Below, piece by piece: positions 36,501 through 43,722 of a stretch of 64,000 nt of DNA (within the stretch, counting starts at the first letter, position 1; the number at the start of each line of letters is the position of its first letter). The notes beneath the pieces were generated by a model that saw only the letters and a list, made by a program, of their open reading frames with translations, ran no database searches and was not told the origin of the DNA. The stretch spans positions 1 to 64,000 of IMG/VR virus record IMGVR_UViG_3300022890_000019; one strand, written 5' to 3'. Source of the DNA: a virus. Position numbers and translations under genes: made by a program.

Positions 36501-39500
36501 AATACCAGATGAAAGAATTCGTGCTTAGGAGTAGTGTATTTAATACCTTTTTTATACAAGGCTAGTTTTATCCTACCATTATACATTAACCCGTGGATGT
36601 CCATACCGTCAAACTGAAGGTTAGGAGTAATATCATTCTTTACCTGTTCCCAAATAGAAGGGTGAGCTATCTTTTCGAATAGTTCTCTTACCGCAGCTAC
36701 AGTTACAGTACGTGGCTCTATGTTATCAGTCTTTATTTCAAACCTAGGTCTCTTAGCACCTTTCTTACTTGCAGGTCCATCTGAACTTTTAGGAGTCTTA
36801 TTAGTAATTTCTTCGTTAACGTCAACAAGTCCATCAGTAGATATATTTACATATGGAAAGTGTATAGCCTCTGCACTGGTAACGATATTCTCCATCTCAC
36901 TAGGTGATAACTCTCTGGTACTTGTGCTTAGGTCTATAGTATACGGCTGGTATAGTTTGTCTATCTGTAGTCTTAGGTTCGCTGCCTCACCGGTAACGTC
37001 ATCTTTATATAGCTCTGTCACCTGGTCCAGGAATGCATCTAGTACGTCAAGCTTTATCTGTGCATCGGTACGTACATTGTCTGAATCTAAAAGGAAGATA
37101 TCTCTGTTTACCCTTACATTGACTCTACCACCTACCTTTTCAAAGTAGGTACCAAAGAAGTCGTTAAGAGCTTTGTTATTAGTAATGATGCTTAGGTTTT
37201 GTGCGAAGACATTCTTCCAGAACATCCTGTTAAGTTCACTACCAAAGAAGCTATCCTGTTCAGAGGCACGGATATCTTTTAGGCTCTGCTTGTCCTCTTT
37301 GATCTTCTCATGCATCCTCTTAGAATTCATCTTCCCAAGGTTGTTAGTCTTAAAGATCACATAGGCCTCGTTAGCAGTACTGTTTACATCACCTTCAGAG
37401 AACTTATACTTTAAGAGTAGTCCTACCCTACCACTACCATAGAATGTCTGTACTATCTTATCAGAGAAAGTAACCATTTGTCCGGAAAGTGTATTCTCTA
37501 TATGAGCCATAAACTCAGCAAAAGTTCTAAGAGGACCTTTGTTATAGATTACATTACCCTCGTTGATATCATTTTCTAGTATGATCTCTCCAAAGCTGTA
37601 CTCATCGGTATTAGAGTCATATCCTTTCTTTCTCAGAGAAGCCTTATAGTAGTTAACCTCTTTGTTAGCTGTATGGTGTTCTGGGCTTAGCTCCATGCCT
37701 GTATAGCTACTGTCAAAGCCTTCAGATATCTGTCGCTTTATATTCTCTAAGGGCTGTGAGTAATCTCTTATCTGCTGCTTAGCGTATCCTGCATCAGTCT
37801 CCCCCAGAGAAGCTATATATTGATTTCTTTGTAAGATCTCTCTTTCATTACTTGTAAGAGACTCTTCGTTGATAGCACTAACCTTAATAGCTAGCACGTT
37901 GTCAAAGTTCTTCCAGGTACCAGTATTTCTATCTTCCATCAATGCTGACTTTAGATATACTAGCTCAGAAGTTACCTTTCTCTTATAGACCATGTTTAAG
38001 ATAGACACTCTATCCTTACGTAGCTGATCCATATTTACATCAGCTGACGAAGTGTTAAAGACACTATAGATAGTACCCCAAAGCTTGTTACCGTTAAGCC
38101 ACGCCTTAGCTTGTCCTGTGAAGAACGTCTTACCACTCTCTATGTCATCAAGGTCAGTAGTCTCTTTAGGGCCACTGCGAAGGGTATACTCTTTCTCAAA
38201 AGTGTTAAGATCTATCTGCTTGCCACCGAGGTATATTTCATACTCTACCACACCATCAGTAGTTTTCTCTATAATAGAATCTATGATATAGAAGTTTCCT
38301 GTAGAGACTTCATCAGCTACAGCACCTTTAACGATGCTTGGCTTTCCTGGGTACTCAGTAAGATACTTGTTAGTAGTATATCCGGGAGTAGGTGCAGGAG
38401 TCTTGACTATAGGATCCAATATTCCTAGAGCTACCTGTGACTCTTTACCAAAAGGTTCTGCTAAAGTCTTGGTAAGCTCATTATAAGCTTTATATTTCTG
38501 TCCTGTAGCAAAAGAGTCTGCTGTCAGGTCTTTCTGGTTCGTTACACTCTGGGTAATCTTAAAGAAGGCACCAGAATCATCTCCTTTGTTGATAGTATAG
38601 ATACCGTTCTTACGGAACTTGTGAAGGATAGGAGTAGCTATCTTAGTCTTTACCTCTTTAGGTTTCTCCTGTGGCTTGATAGCTGACTCTATACCTATGT
38701 TCTTTAGATACTCATTCATATCATTATAGATATCAGAAGTATCAAGTACCTCTTGCTGACCATCTATCCACCATGAAGGCCTCTGTGTAAGATTTAACCC
38801 TTCTGAGCCTACCAGACCCATAAAGCGAGAAGCTCTCCCTACAGCTGTATAAGCACTGTTAGAAGCTACAAATTCTTTTAACTCTTTACCATTGTATTTA
38901 TATCCCCAGCTATTGAGGTTTACTGCCATGTATACTTCATCTTTACGAAGACCTTGGATGCTTGGAATCTTCCTAGGCATCACATTGGTTGCAGGATCAG
39001 ACATCAACACATATACCTGTCCCTGGAATTCTGTCTTTAGGTTACCATGCTTGTCAAAGAGCTTTTCAACTATCTTCCTAGTTTCCTCTTTGGTGTTAGG
39101 ATCTTTTAGGAGTGCATCTATCTGTTCTGAGTTTAAGAAGACAAGAGCACTGCTTACACTCTCTGGCCTGGACAGTGCATCACTGATAACACTATCTACA
39201 GTATTATAATATTTTCCTCCCTCTCTTCTAGTTATCCCTACTGCTTCATATTCGTTGACATACACTTCAGGATAACCCATAGAGTTATTGTCTAGTCTGT
39301 TCCTAAACGCTTCTGCTAGTCTTTCGATAACAGGATTGCGAGTGGTGAACTTAAACATCACCGGGAACGTACGAGCACCCGTCTTCTGTGCATAGGAGAT
39401 ATTGTTCTTAGCATCAGGAGGCATCATCTGTGAAGCATCACCGAGCCATATGATCTGAAAGCTAGGATCGGTAGTATCTTCATTATAGTTCTTATTGATA

Positions 39501-42500
39501 ACTTGTAGGTTGTCTTTACTAAGCAGAGAAGCCTCATCGACTATCATACCTTCATACTGATTAGGGTTTTGTACCTTACCACCTATGAAGTCTGCCATAG
39601 AGATATTATCAAATACCTGATCAATACCTTCTAAAGAACTGCTTAGCGTATTTAGTACCTCCTGGGTATGGTGTACCAATAAATATTTTCTTTTAGGATC
39701 TTTTTTAAGCTGGTCTCTGATAGCTATAGCTTCAGGAATCATATGCTGACTCTTACCACCTCCAAAGTCTCCTCTCATAAAGATAGAGTTAGCCATAAAG
39801 ATATCTTCTTTCTCTGACACCTTCTTTATATGTTCACTGTTGTTAAATTCTACCTCCCTGACGATCTTGAGCACATCAGCATTATGTCCTAGCAGTTGGT
39901 TTACCACCATATTCACACCCATCATCTGTTCGAAGGTAGAGATATTCTGAGCCGTTACATTGACTTTAGACCTTGCACCCTGAAGAGTATTGATGCTCTC
40001 TCCATTAAGAGCCATGAGGAAGTTTACCAGGTAGGTATATCCTTCATGAGTCTTATATACATCATTGACACTATTTACCTTTAACAGATTATAGTAATAG
40101 TTAAGAGTCTCTCCTACCTTAGTATAGTCAGGAGCATTGAAGTAAGCTGAGTTGTATCTGAACTTCTTAGCAGCAAGTAGCCTGTTTATAAAGTCATAGT
40201 TCACTAGCTGGTCACTGGCACCCTGCATCTTTACAAAAATGTCATGTAGCACCTTCTCACTGTTTAACAAGTCTGCCATCTCCTCTACACCCGGAGGAGT
40301 GTTTTTATCCTTTTGTTCCTGGGTAAGGTCTTTAACATCTTCTAACAGTTTCTTAATATCAGGAACGAGCTCTTCCATCATGGTAGGATCCATCTCATAG
40401 AAGAGAGTCACTACCTGCTTCTGAGCATTGATATGTCCTTGACGTAGCTTGATCTGGAAAAACTTACTAGCTTCTTTAGCTAGCTGTACACTGTTACCCA
40501 TAGTATCGAGATCTATCAACATCTCACTTACTTGCTCTCTGCTATTCCTTAGCTCTGACTCACTGACATAATATTTATATGCAGGTAGCTCTTTATTCTT
40601 TGAAGGTTCTAGCTTAGGATGATCTGATCCTTTAGAGAAGAAGAACATTCCTTTATCAGCAGTCTTCAGAGCATCTCTAACAGCATTGATAGACTTAATC
40701 AAAGAGGCTGCAGTAGACGGGTTAAGGTCAGTACTTGTCTGCTCCCTGAAGTTATCCACCCTAGCCCTCATCTCTTCGAGAAACATCATAGGTACATTGT
40801 CATCATTGCTTAGCTGTCTTATCTTCTCTGTATTCTCATCTACAAAAGCATTCTCTGATAGCTGTGTAATAGCATCTATAGTTTCCCTGGTAGTATTAAG
40901 CTGATCTTTTACATCTTCATTGGTAGGATCAGTAGCATATTCATCGTTAAGTTCTTTCTCAAGTTGTTCTAGCTGCTTCTGATATTTAGCACTTTCTCTT
41001 ATTGCCTGGATCTGCTCTTCATTACCCTGTGCAGGGATACCAAAAGTAATTTCTTTAGAGAGAGCTATTATTGCCTTGCAGACACCCTCAAACCCCTTCA
41101 TAAGGTCTTTCTTTGACTTTAGCTTAGAAGCTTCACCTACGGTAGTAAATAGGTCTTTGTGGGTAACTACAGTCTCATTGTTACTCTTTACAATCTTCTC
41201 TTGCTTTTCTATTTCCTGAGTCTGGTATTCTGTGAGCTTCTGTGAGAACTCTGTAGCTTTCTCATAGGTATCTAAATGATCCAGGATATTCCTTTTGTAT
41301 TTAGTCTGGTACTTCTCTGACTTCCGAAACTTATCGGTAAGCTCTGTACCTTCATTCTTAAAATGTTCATCAGAGACATTCTTAGCATAGAGTAAAGCAC
41401 TATACTTCTCTCTGATAGCTTCATTATATTTCTTACTGTATTTTGTGTCTGCACCTTCAGGAACAGTATACTCTTGTATAGCTTGAGAGACAACACCTAG
41501 CTGCTCATCGATCTTAGCTATCTGTGCAGCATCTTCCTCGGTAGCCTCTTCCTTATTCTCTAATGCTAGCTTCTGCTCAGCAAGACCTTTATAGGATACG
41601 ATAAGATCAGTAAGTTCTTTCTGCATGAGCTTACTCCTACCTATAGCCTCAAGTACTATTGGGTTGTCAATACCAAAATCTTTAACGATACCTTCAAACA
41701 TATCCATAGACTGCATCATACCCTGATATGCAACATCATTCATAGAACCATCAACACTCTCAGGATTTTTTATTTCTCCTTCAGTAGAGATGTAATTTGG
41801 ACCTAAAGACTCTTTGTTATATAGATCTTGAGTAGCCTTTCTTAGCTTATCCATCTCACCAGTTACACCATAATAACCCATAGTATAATCTGCCATAGGA
41901 TTCTTGCCGGCACCCATAGTGAGTCCCATTGTAATACCACCCATAAATCCTGCTACAGTAGACTCTAGTACATTATCTCCTATCCTATTAGATAAGTTCT
42001 CTAAGTAACTCTTATTAGCATCTACAGGACCAAATAATCCTTTTCCTGGTAATAATCCATTCTCTCCATCATATCTTATCTGATCATGGAATGTCTGCAT
42101 AGAGTTCTCTATCATCTGCTGAAAGAATTCTTCTGTTCCTTCTTCACCACCTGCTAAGATAGTTCTAGCAAATATAGTTTTCCCCTCAGAAATAGCTTTG
42201 ATAAAGCCGTGCAACCATAATCTTTTTTGTGTCTTTGTACCTTCTTTAAGATTCTTTATACCAAATTTTTTCATTACCTTTTTAGCTGCAGTTAACCTTG
42301 CTGCCTTATCTACAAAATAACCTGATCCTCTAGCAATAACATTTCTGCCTATAAATCCTTCTGTAAATGTCTCAGAAGCTACCTGTATAGGATACATCCA
42401 AGCGATATCAGCTTCCTCTATCCCCATATCTCTAGCAGTCTGTACAAAGTGATGGCCACTCATTAATCCAAAGACTCCAAAAGATGTCCAGGTAGAAGCA

Positions 42501-43696
42501 AAAGATTTAAACCCATTAAAATTTCTTAATCCCTGTGCTAGTCCTTTTTGTATTACTAATTGGGCAATTACACTACCCATTACTGAAGAGAATCCTTCCC
42601 AACTATTAAACATTCCCTGATTAGCACGTAGAGATTTTCCAAACAGTGCTTTATTCTGAATAGTAGTTTCTCTTTTAGATCTATCAGCCCATTTATTTAA
42701 TCCATAATAATCACCACCAAAAAATAGTTCATTTAGATAATTACTACCCATTTCATCAGCAGTCTCAAAAGTAGCAGCACCACTAGAAAACATATTATAT
42801 GCTTGAAATATTCCATCTTTTATAGCATTCCTTTGAAAAGGAGCAGGCCCCATAGCACTAACAATAGAACTTCGAGTGACTCTAGGATCTTCTACTGGTA
42901 CTTCTAACATAGTAGGTGTACCATCTGGGCCCGGAGCATATATTTTAATAAAATCATTCTTATCTGTAAGAAATAGAGGAATAGTTTTATCAGAATCATC
43001 AGGATCTTCTACATTAACATCTATATCACCATATGTACCTTTCTCTTGAAGAGCATTCATATATGCTACATAACCATCCTTTTGTTCCTGGGTCCTCATC
43101 TTAGGATCATAAACAACATCATCTTTAGTTCCAACAAAGAAATTATCAAGAGCAGCTAACCCTCTTAATACAGTATGTACTCTATCAGATACGGTAGGTT
43201 TCTTTTTTATTATCTTTTTGCCAAATCTGTCAATATAATATCCTTTAGCAAATACTTCTTCTTGAGGACTAAGTAGATTCTGTCCAAACTGATTAACACC
43301 TATAGTTGGAGAGATATAAGTTTGCTCTAAAGAATTTCTATCAATAGACTTAATTCCCATCTCTTGTTTTAAGAAGGTATCATTACCATAAGCAATCCAT
43401 GGAGTAACAAAGTGATCAATCCCATCTTGATGATCTAAATAACCCGTAGAAGCCATATCGTAGATCTTATCAAAGTTCTTTGGATCTATCATAGGAGTAT
43501 CTACAGTATACTTTTCTCTTGCCTTTTCTCTATCCCAGAGAGTCACTACTGCATCATTCTCCTTTAGTGATTGTCTTATTTGATCTGCTGACCATTGAAA
43601 GGCATACATTGGGAAATAATCAAGTGTTGCTTTTGGTGTTGCTTCTTCTTCTCCACCATCACCTATACTATTAACATTTTCAGTATCGTTATTCAT
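24551..43696 (-). CDS. Giant virion polyprotein: SF1 helicase, two zincins and RNA polymerase core
   Basis: The single 6381-residue reading frame fills 30% of the window. Hydrophobic stretches lie near 360-420 and 585-600. An SF1 (RecD-like) helicase spans about 1300-1640: GGGKS with Lys1315, Walker B IVDEAS, motif III GDASQ, motif V IQGLRKDEV and motif VI YTAVGRASR. A first zincin has HEFFH at 2392-2396 with Glu2431 as possible third ligand. A two-barrel RNA polymerase core lies at about 3480-4170, with KVKRSGSK near 3510, SGRVPADRLGS near 4040, the metal motif ADQDIDQLTVY (Asp4067, 4069, 4071) and NKAIGILAM near 4155. A second zincin has HEFQH at 5017-5021 with Glu5079. A membrane-type helix lies near 6275-6290. 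In crAss-like phages such polymerases are carried in the virion and injected to transcribe early genes; here all parts are fused. Confidence 0.8.
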   Translation of the reverse strand: MNNDTENVNSIGDGGEEEATPKATLDYFPMYAFQWSADQIRQSLKENDAVVTLWDREKAREKYTVDTPMIDPKNFDKIYDMASTGYLDHQDGIDHFVTPWIAYGNDTFLKQEMGIKSIDRNSLEQTYISPTIGVNQFGQNLLSPQEEVFAKGYYIDRFGKKIIKKKPTVSDRVHTVLRGLAALDNFFVGTKDDVVYDPKMRTQEQKDGYVAYMNALQEKGTYGDIDVNVEDPDDSDKTIPLFLTDKNDFIKIYAPGPDGTPTMLEVPVEDPRVTRSSIVSAMGPAPFQRNAIKDGIFQAYNMFSSGAATFETADEMGSNYLNELFFGGDYYGLNKWADRSKRETTIQNKALFGKSLRANQGMFNSWEGFSSVMGSVIAQLVIQKGLAQGLRNFNGFKSFASTWTSFGVFGLMSGHHFVQTARDMGIEEADIAWMYPIQVASETFTEGFIGRNVIARGSGYFVDKAARLTAAKKVMKKFGIKNLKEGTKTQKRLWLHGFIKAISEGKTIFARTILAGGEEGTEEFFQQMIENSMQTFHDQIRYDGENGLLPGKGLFGPVDANKSYLENLSNRIGDNVLESTVAGFMGGITMGLTMGAGKNPMADYTMGYYGVTGEMDKLRKATQDLYNKESLGPNYISTEGEIKNPESVDGSMNDVAYQGMMQSMDMFEGIVKDFGIDNPIVLEAIGRSKLMQKELTDLIVSYKGLAEQKLALENKEEATEEDAAQIAKIDEQLGVVSQAIQEYTVPEGADTKYSKKYNEAIREKYSALLYAKNVSDEHFKNEGTELTDKFRKSEKYQTKYKRNILDHLDTYEKATEFSQKLTEYQTQEIEKQEKIVKSNNETVVTHKDLFTTVGEASKLKSKKDLMKGFEGVCKAIIALSKEITFGIPAQGNEEQIQAIRESAKYQKQLEQLEKELNDEYATDPTNEDVKDQLNTTRETIDAITQLSENAFVDENTEKIRQLSNDDNVPMMFLEEMRARVDNFREQTSTDLNPSTAASLIKSINAVRDALKTADKGMFFFSKGSDHPKLEPSKNKELPAYKYYVSESELRNSREQVSEMLIDLDTMGNSVQLAKEASKFFQIKLRQGHINAQKQVVTLFYEMDPTMMEELVPDIKKLLEDVKDLTQEQKDKNTPPGVEEMADLLNSEKVLHDIFVKMQGASDQLVNYDFINRLLAAKKFRYNSAYFNAPDYTKVGETLNYYYNLLKVNSVNDVYKTHEGYTYLVNFLMALNGESINTLQGARSKVNVTAQNISTFEQMMGVNMVVNQLLGHNADVLKIVREVEFNNSEHIKKVSEKEDIFMANSIFMRGDFGGGKSQHMIPEAIAIRDQLKKDPKRKYLLVHHTQEVLNTLSSSLEGIDQVFDNISMADFIGGKVQNPNQYEGMIVDEASLLSKDNLQVINKNYNEDTTDPSFQIIWLGDASQMMPPDAKNNISYAQKTGARTFPVMFKFTTRNPVIERLAEAFRNRLDNNSMGYPEVYVNEYEAVGITRREGGKYYNTVDSVISDALSRPESVSSALVFLNSEQIDALLKDPNTKEETRKIVEKLFDKHGNLKTEFQGQVYVLMSDPATNVMPRKIPSIQGLRKDEVYMAVNLNSWGYKYNGKELKEFVASNSAYTAVGRASRFMGLVGSEGLNLTQRPSWWIDGQQEVLDTSDIYNDMNEYLKNIGIESAIKPQEKPKEVKTKIATPILHKFRKNGIYTINKGDDSGAFFKITQSVTNQKDLTADSFATGQKYKAYNELTKTLAEPFGKESQVALGILDPIVKTPAPTPGYTTNKYLTEYPGKPSIVKGAVADEVSTGNFYIIDSIIEKTTDGVVEYEIYLGGKQIDLNTFEKEYTLRSGPKETTDLDDIESGKTFFTGQAKAWLNGNKLWGTIYSVFNTSSADVNMDQLRKDRVSILNMVYKRKVTSELVYLKSALMEDRNTGTWKNFDNVLAIKVSAINEESLTSNEREILQRNQYIASLGETDAGYAKQQIRDYSQPLENIKRQISEGFDSSYTGMELSPEHHTANKEVNYYKASLRKKGYDSNTDEYSFGEIILENDINEGNVIYNKGPLRTFAEFMAHIENTLSGQMVTFSDKIVQTFYGSGRVGLLLKYKFSEGDVNSTANEAYVIFKTNNLGKMNSKRMHEKIKEDKQSLKDIRASEQDSFFGSELNRMFWKNVFAQNLSIITNNKALNDFFGTYFEKVGGRVNVRVNRDIFLLDSDNVRTDAQIKLDVLDAFLDQVTELYKDDVTGEAANLRLQIDKLYQPYTIDLSTSTRELSPSEMENIVTSAEAIHFPYVNISTDGLVDVNEEITNKTPKSSDGPASKKGAKRPRFEIKTDNIEPRTVTVAAVRELFEKIAHPSIWEQVKNDITPNLQFDGMDIHGLMYNGRIKLALYKKGIKYTTPKHEFFHLVFDYLIDENSRQRLYNATKELLGLPNATEDYLTEWMARDYGYSGLNLDSVKPKQGLWSRFVDFVNKLFNGYTKRVNTLDELFYKMDHGYYRNVQPVHDGGRDIVRMEGESELDEYQADNFNHKAEDGFAKDDTPNTDYIEIFNNQYKVFGNDINKYLNAVADAVIQYTFFSSDLSVDKVVPMTEAIKDVQKEYEEYGNEFADELTSVGIPYSQITDDDAKKLSIVERRNLGWLRLANQEIFTSFIVRLMPGYNPETGRFYKWNKQSTQYNRAGDDANPDQTKSDFMKMQINATRFHQYYYSSNGRLVRNEWDTKDAYAFVNSKDLEKSLKDAGMRVANRLLKDPSLNPVEAFTQELYNLATEAGLDTYKGSNILSFYHRFFEAFTGKPSLSNRINSIDELIKSDGRSNVSQLKLDIQSDLSDFINSLISYNISFMRPKSSFIESKKSGDETVYNIVNSFENTFDNKKKEIIDGISQTLYDKDTRSFREHVKDRLGSGKNAEFEVTSSGISYVKNKQKIKVISYTDGKISFTEAFHDNDSRDKILTYIKNFIGLKNVTDQTIYNMYNNMHHEGARVELNKRTPEYNLENTNTFLAETFMNMFWSASSNLTMLDKIETINKGILRKLDNKAINEEEAKKQEAKQIKELSVPFNQEMSSFRKKMNITDSTIDGFEKVFAGNNVETIKSDVKIYKPVDYYNAFGVIAALEVYNKGIDSDLFSNRPDGTKAWGFKMKSWVFDMFGDGSAWLTDKINNMPKEILDNSIWKNTKGKWTNWIADPKGIRIRSLTIGNGLRVGNRGIVKPGSKDLATINLANFIEGIRKSTDKLQDIFLTMTNIADKELTYITNTDFSFGKGRRLINIDRDSNGNITSANVDEKMISHGIAIEFERANREMQMSQGKFAREIPANNLTKVFPRELWSVKDLKNFNPKSLESFSKTLTDEQAIDLMRSGLRKNKDYFLDGNTVTLGNSILFKVPGYEAIYNHDNYQKFSNNGERFALLNKTERDKLFFPLYREYAGKLSQIGYRQQNDVKTLIEGKMGYFYTEKMEEHMEEMSISANRYGVSETPITVTTTTENIIWNPVYKAHFYAYHIVNNAVGEFAFGNVQNHKDAADKVKRSGSKATGGSKLVVNTKYGLPAMGKEIMVSTMYKEDATTGEWIENDDGGVNGFMLWESFMEKSGIDYQYGPIDKTRVKTLDNRMDFQYGDQYQEKESMNFFSSQTYEQTLPVRQMQKDLLDHVTKVMRKDFENYDIDLYAKFKELYEATGHAGSRDAQKAFRNLRDWIVEESNFSEEIKARTPRGFADETIEKQTVNYVNMYDPYSSEEKDLIARDFDNSSLRIVLNPYQETNKVQRQAPPSQNLSYMGIGASNLNRGKRIRILQEELYTMSKARINTLMGIEANKPEAAFNEQDIEKFVSFLRERGLQAIRQMGLITGYTDLINNVINNPGIIHSPEVAQKLKQAYRSFVNDNAIRTSFKGLRVNQSSSYGYQLYYENGIPYTLQEIERFTNSTIESVEDLIDLGYTPADLKDMTAGNEGIQRGQTVMPYPYMREFGIKNDETLNDVFTIEAEANGEVLSWNVRNLNDDEFIDFLQTLAEGGSVINKESSPIFRNSPEDPLSYFRNFKESLKVYSGRVPADRLGSASILEITAFINDNGNTAYVPVEMNIRNNADQDIDQLTVYMREFADGKLAIEGEGGARNAILDEIDNVYQDPANASKIFIKSDVKGLKELVDKKKRKYGRDNDFASYLDSSQTASEGNKAIGILAMSLSGVSYLAQLGKTFIRNNAPGLRNLSLFDEEQWSTSPFINLGNWMQVALDNAKELVLGRLGITAEAVPVVAVMTADGKSNQEIATFFEHPVVEKIYTQRSFQNSLEVFEAEQVYELVAEEMVLNERSKNTDSNKSLLSKREALETKLTEAEKVDENTPPDMNLIEELSRDIRAIKSEQERRENYQVLTELKKYVFTAEALRRMTRFVALRNGVPVMDFDLYKAENELSKYLGMTYEEFMQGAEWNAESHIENFKKLDNKYSRLISSQFDEANNEAEKLLDYELEIAKAINISEFVRRTHFKDYYNEINNQREVASKTFLEDNKVIWDYFAPNYLKGQLNNVFNYAKQFYTFKSGMQQLFLDKFFKRSFTGRKFNIAVPLQDIDGNYFSPESNYETVALDNVEGRTLFVRQFPQFHDLIRSMSTMNFGDASRAIQAIGIDYTNEFHDAIKNNKFIANLVLQGQEGKEYIRLADAFNLSEQQLSDLAIEFDRLPKYLKELYRVNQLINTGFNYRKGSINEIMGTEHYYGEDGLAMSLEMTKAEMEWMPKNMNRLTDLVERFTKWVQHKEGMSSFLTRKARDLGIFPETIMKRKDFKRFTANFTARIKNDQDLFGNAFEKYDYEYLIGERGGFDTVKDMTSTMEIVKMSPEKLDLLLDNQQVPLSYVRGHSYANMNVDRLEGLYTTEEGTLIRALRIQPTNVVWVKADLSEEQIEQAKENYQIKIAKQQEEKNQKAQYKIKKGDSEFIATVEGELVREIEGSEEAQKFVNKSMSALSKYVGKEGSMTRYTMIDFKKHSLGRLSTKAAQRWMDALKEKVTGVPITEGTTESLKGASGMFDGDGIHMNVEKFSFTMPVHEFQHFRNGIMIMNDPATWNTIKNTIIDSANNGDKLIEPIRDHVVRKLKEHNRPTTDGDVTHEVLAILSQIINRNTAMKVMLKESIRDFFTDNTSLDALLNIATSINTLVNNSLHDLFFPFRKKLDKIFTEGKVSDFLLETGRQTYGTDPVNYDIWQLDDAYRSLEEGNKFYLQEGVNTTKDFAAIVNPYSEYGHTMGELNTEEFVRTTLHKMKSYTDDAGNYVFHSLDKTFAYPNTMTDEQLEAAIEKDIVPHINSFEVSYKNNVQNFINLVIDQKETIYDAAKKAFGNVYSEKAVTDMAFYLGLGDKIETVMKYSDLKNSDIKAVRALYNSAFEGFDPLITIHGIEDDGTVDLSILDVTTFSLQDKVPFAPANRNRLLGTMMTDNKFIEAGGTWSNSAYDIRRAILSMSIMNMMKASGGKVKFRGMGVLEIQPSNVKSYMMLDIQDMFSNMNVLSQQDEWLNNLVNDDVKDIFTDKKISDSTKYEQSFVRRFQMYLKKVMDDEGYRKYGYGYVNRAESLSTLFMDRNTTVHDQVKALRALQKDLRGRNRDKKEKDHEDLLVSMSILELESYGAVFFKNSIKDMNKFEKNLVPIHNVRDDLLQMLVSKGRLVNSIVVDRYMKIHNQIYDKAQKVAKNYIALHPQVAAETLIKDEGSVYYKHLFKHTTLTLEKDQKVGLKTYKKGETVPIMLPILDFNNPKHNEDDKALMEVVWKTFRQRTIDNWYHSRTSDIKGKDVFGNSKISKAEVAKEFDESVEKGTMVIISKGLNETLLSGNFKAAWDRMGQRFVNYDEFIDDNLNDKSRMAFTSGMNTISNVFASQMNSKDKLYEQAGLLYTKNGLTVADLSKNMLASTNLEKIINYYTLEGIRTEEYENRYMPAFNDVDAVYGYFESTKNSKDFMVNNRRFAEMFSNRLAMKKNEDTSVKITLPGGVTVDVKTFARATLSAFSMISLGYKWTIGAKSGIWNEMSEQINALAASIANIGLDESQKIYLPTTGDVNKARYEVATNFKKARRLGAMFQLVNRTERDLIDSPWLNVANKGNILNDQWAHITNWASDAEARLVGMAGWMIHEGSWDAYSLNEKGDIQYDIKKDERYYNEDGTQTKEQEVLVEGPNGLKNRLKDQGLMEEDATKVDRGHDHTLASEQLKWYGDKFIIGSMDNTAKWLLGNDYLGAAASQFRVFSADKIWNAGLFASPRKTSFGAGFKAIQLENGEWVTQRDWIEIEGAWQSFVGAVQGIANMRNEGLDSWWKNQTPMRRLNLARTVIKTAVFSLLIALSGAVVGKDNDKKLIKLNWMYKDLNMMMISYDWFLNPFPVTSILLDIVDATFGPKKVKDILKYRTAIGSISDPFPSLGIRDVKESDY

Positions 43697-43722
43697 TGCG
43701 TTATATTTGGATAATTAACAAT

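Noticed and set aside
25779-42000. About 30 plus-strand frames of 60-140 codons inside the giant gene
   Set aside because: They are antisense shadows of one continuous coding frame. They lack operon spacing and recognisable products.
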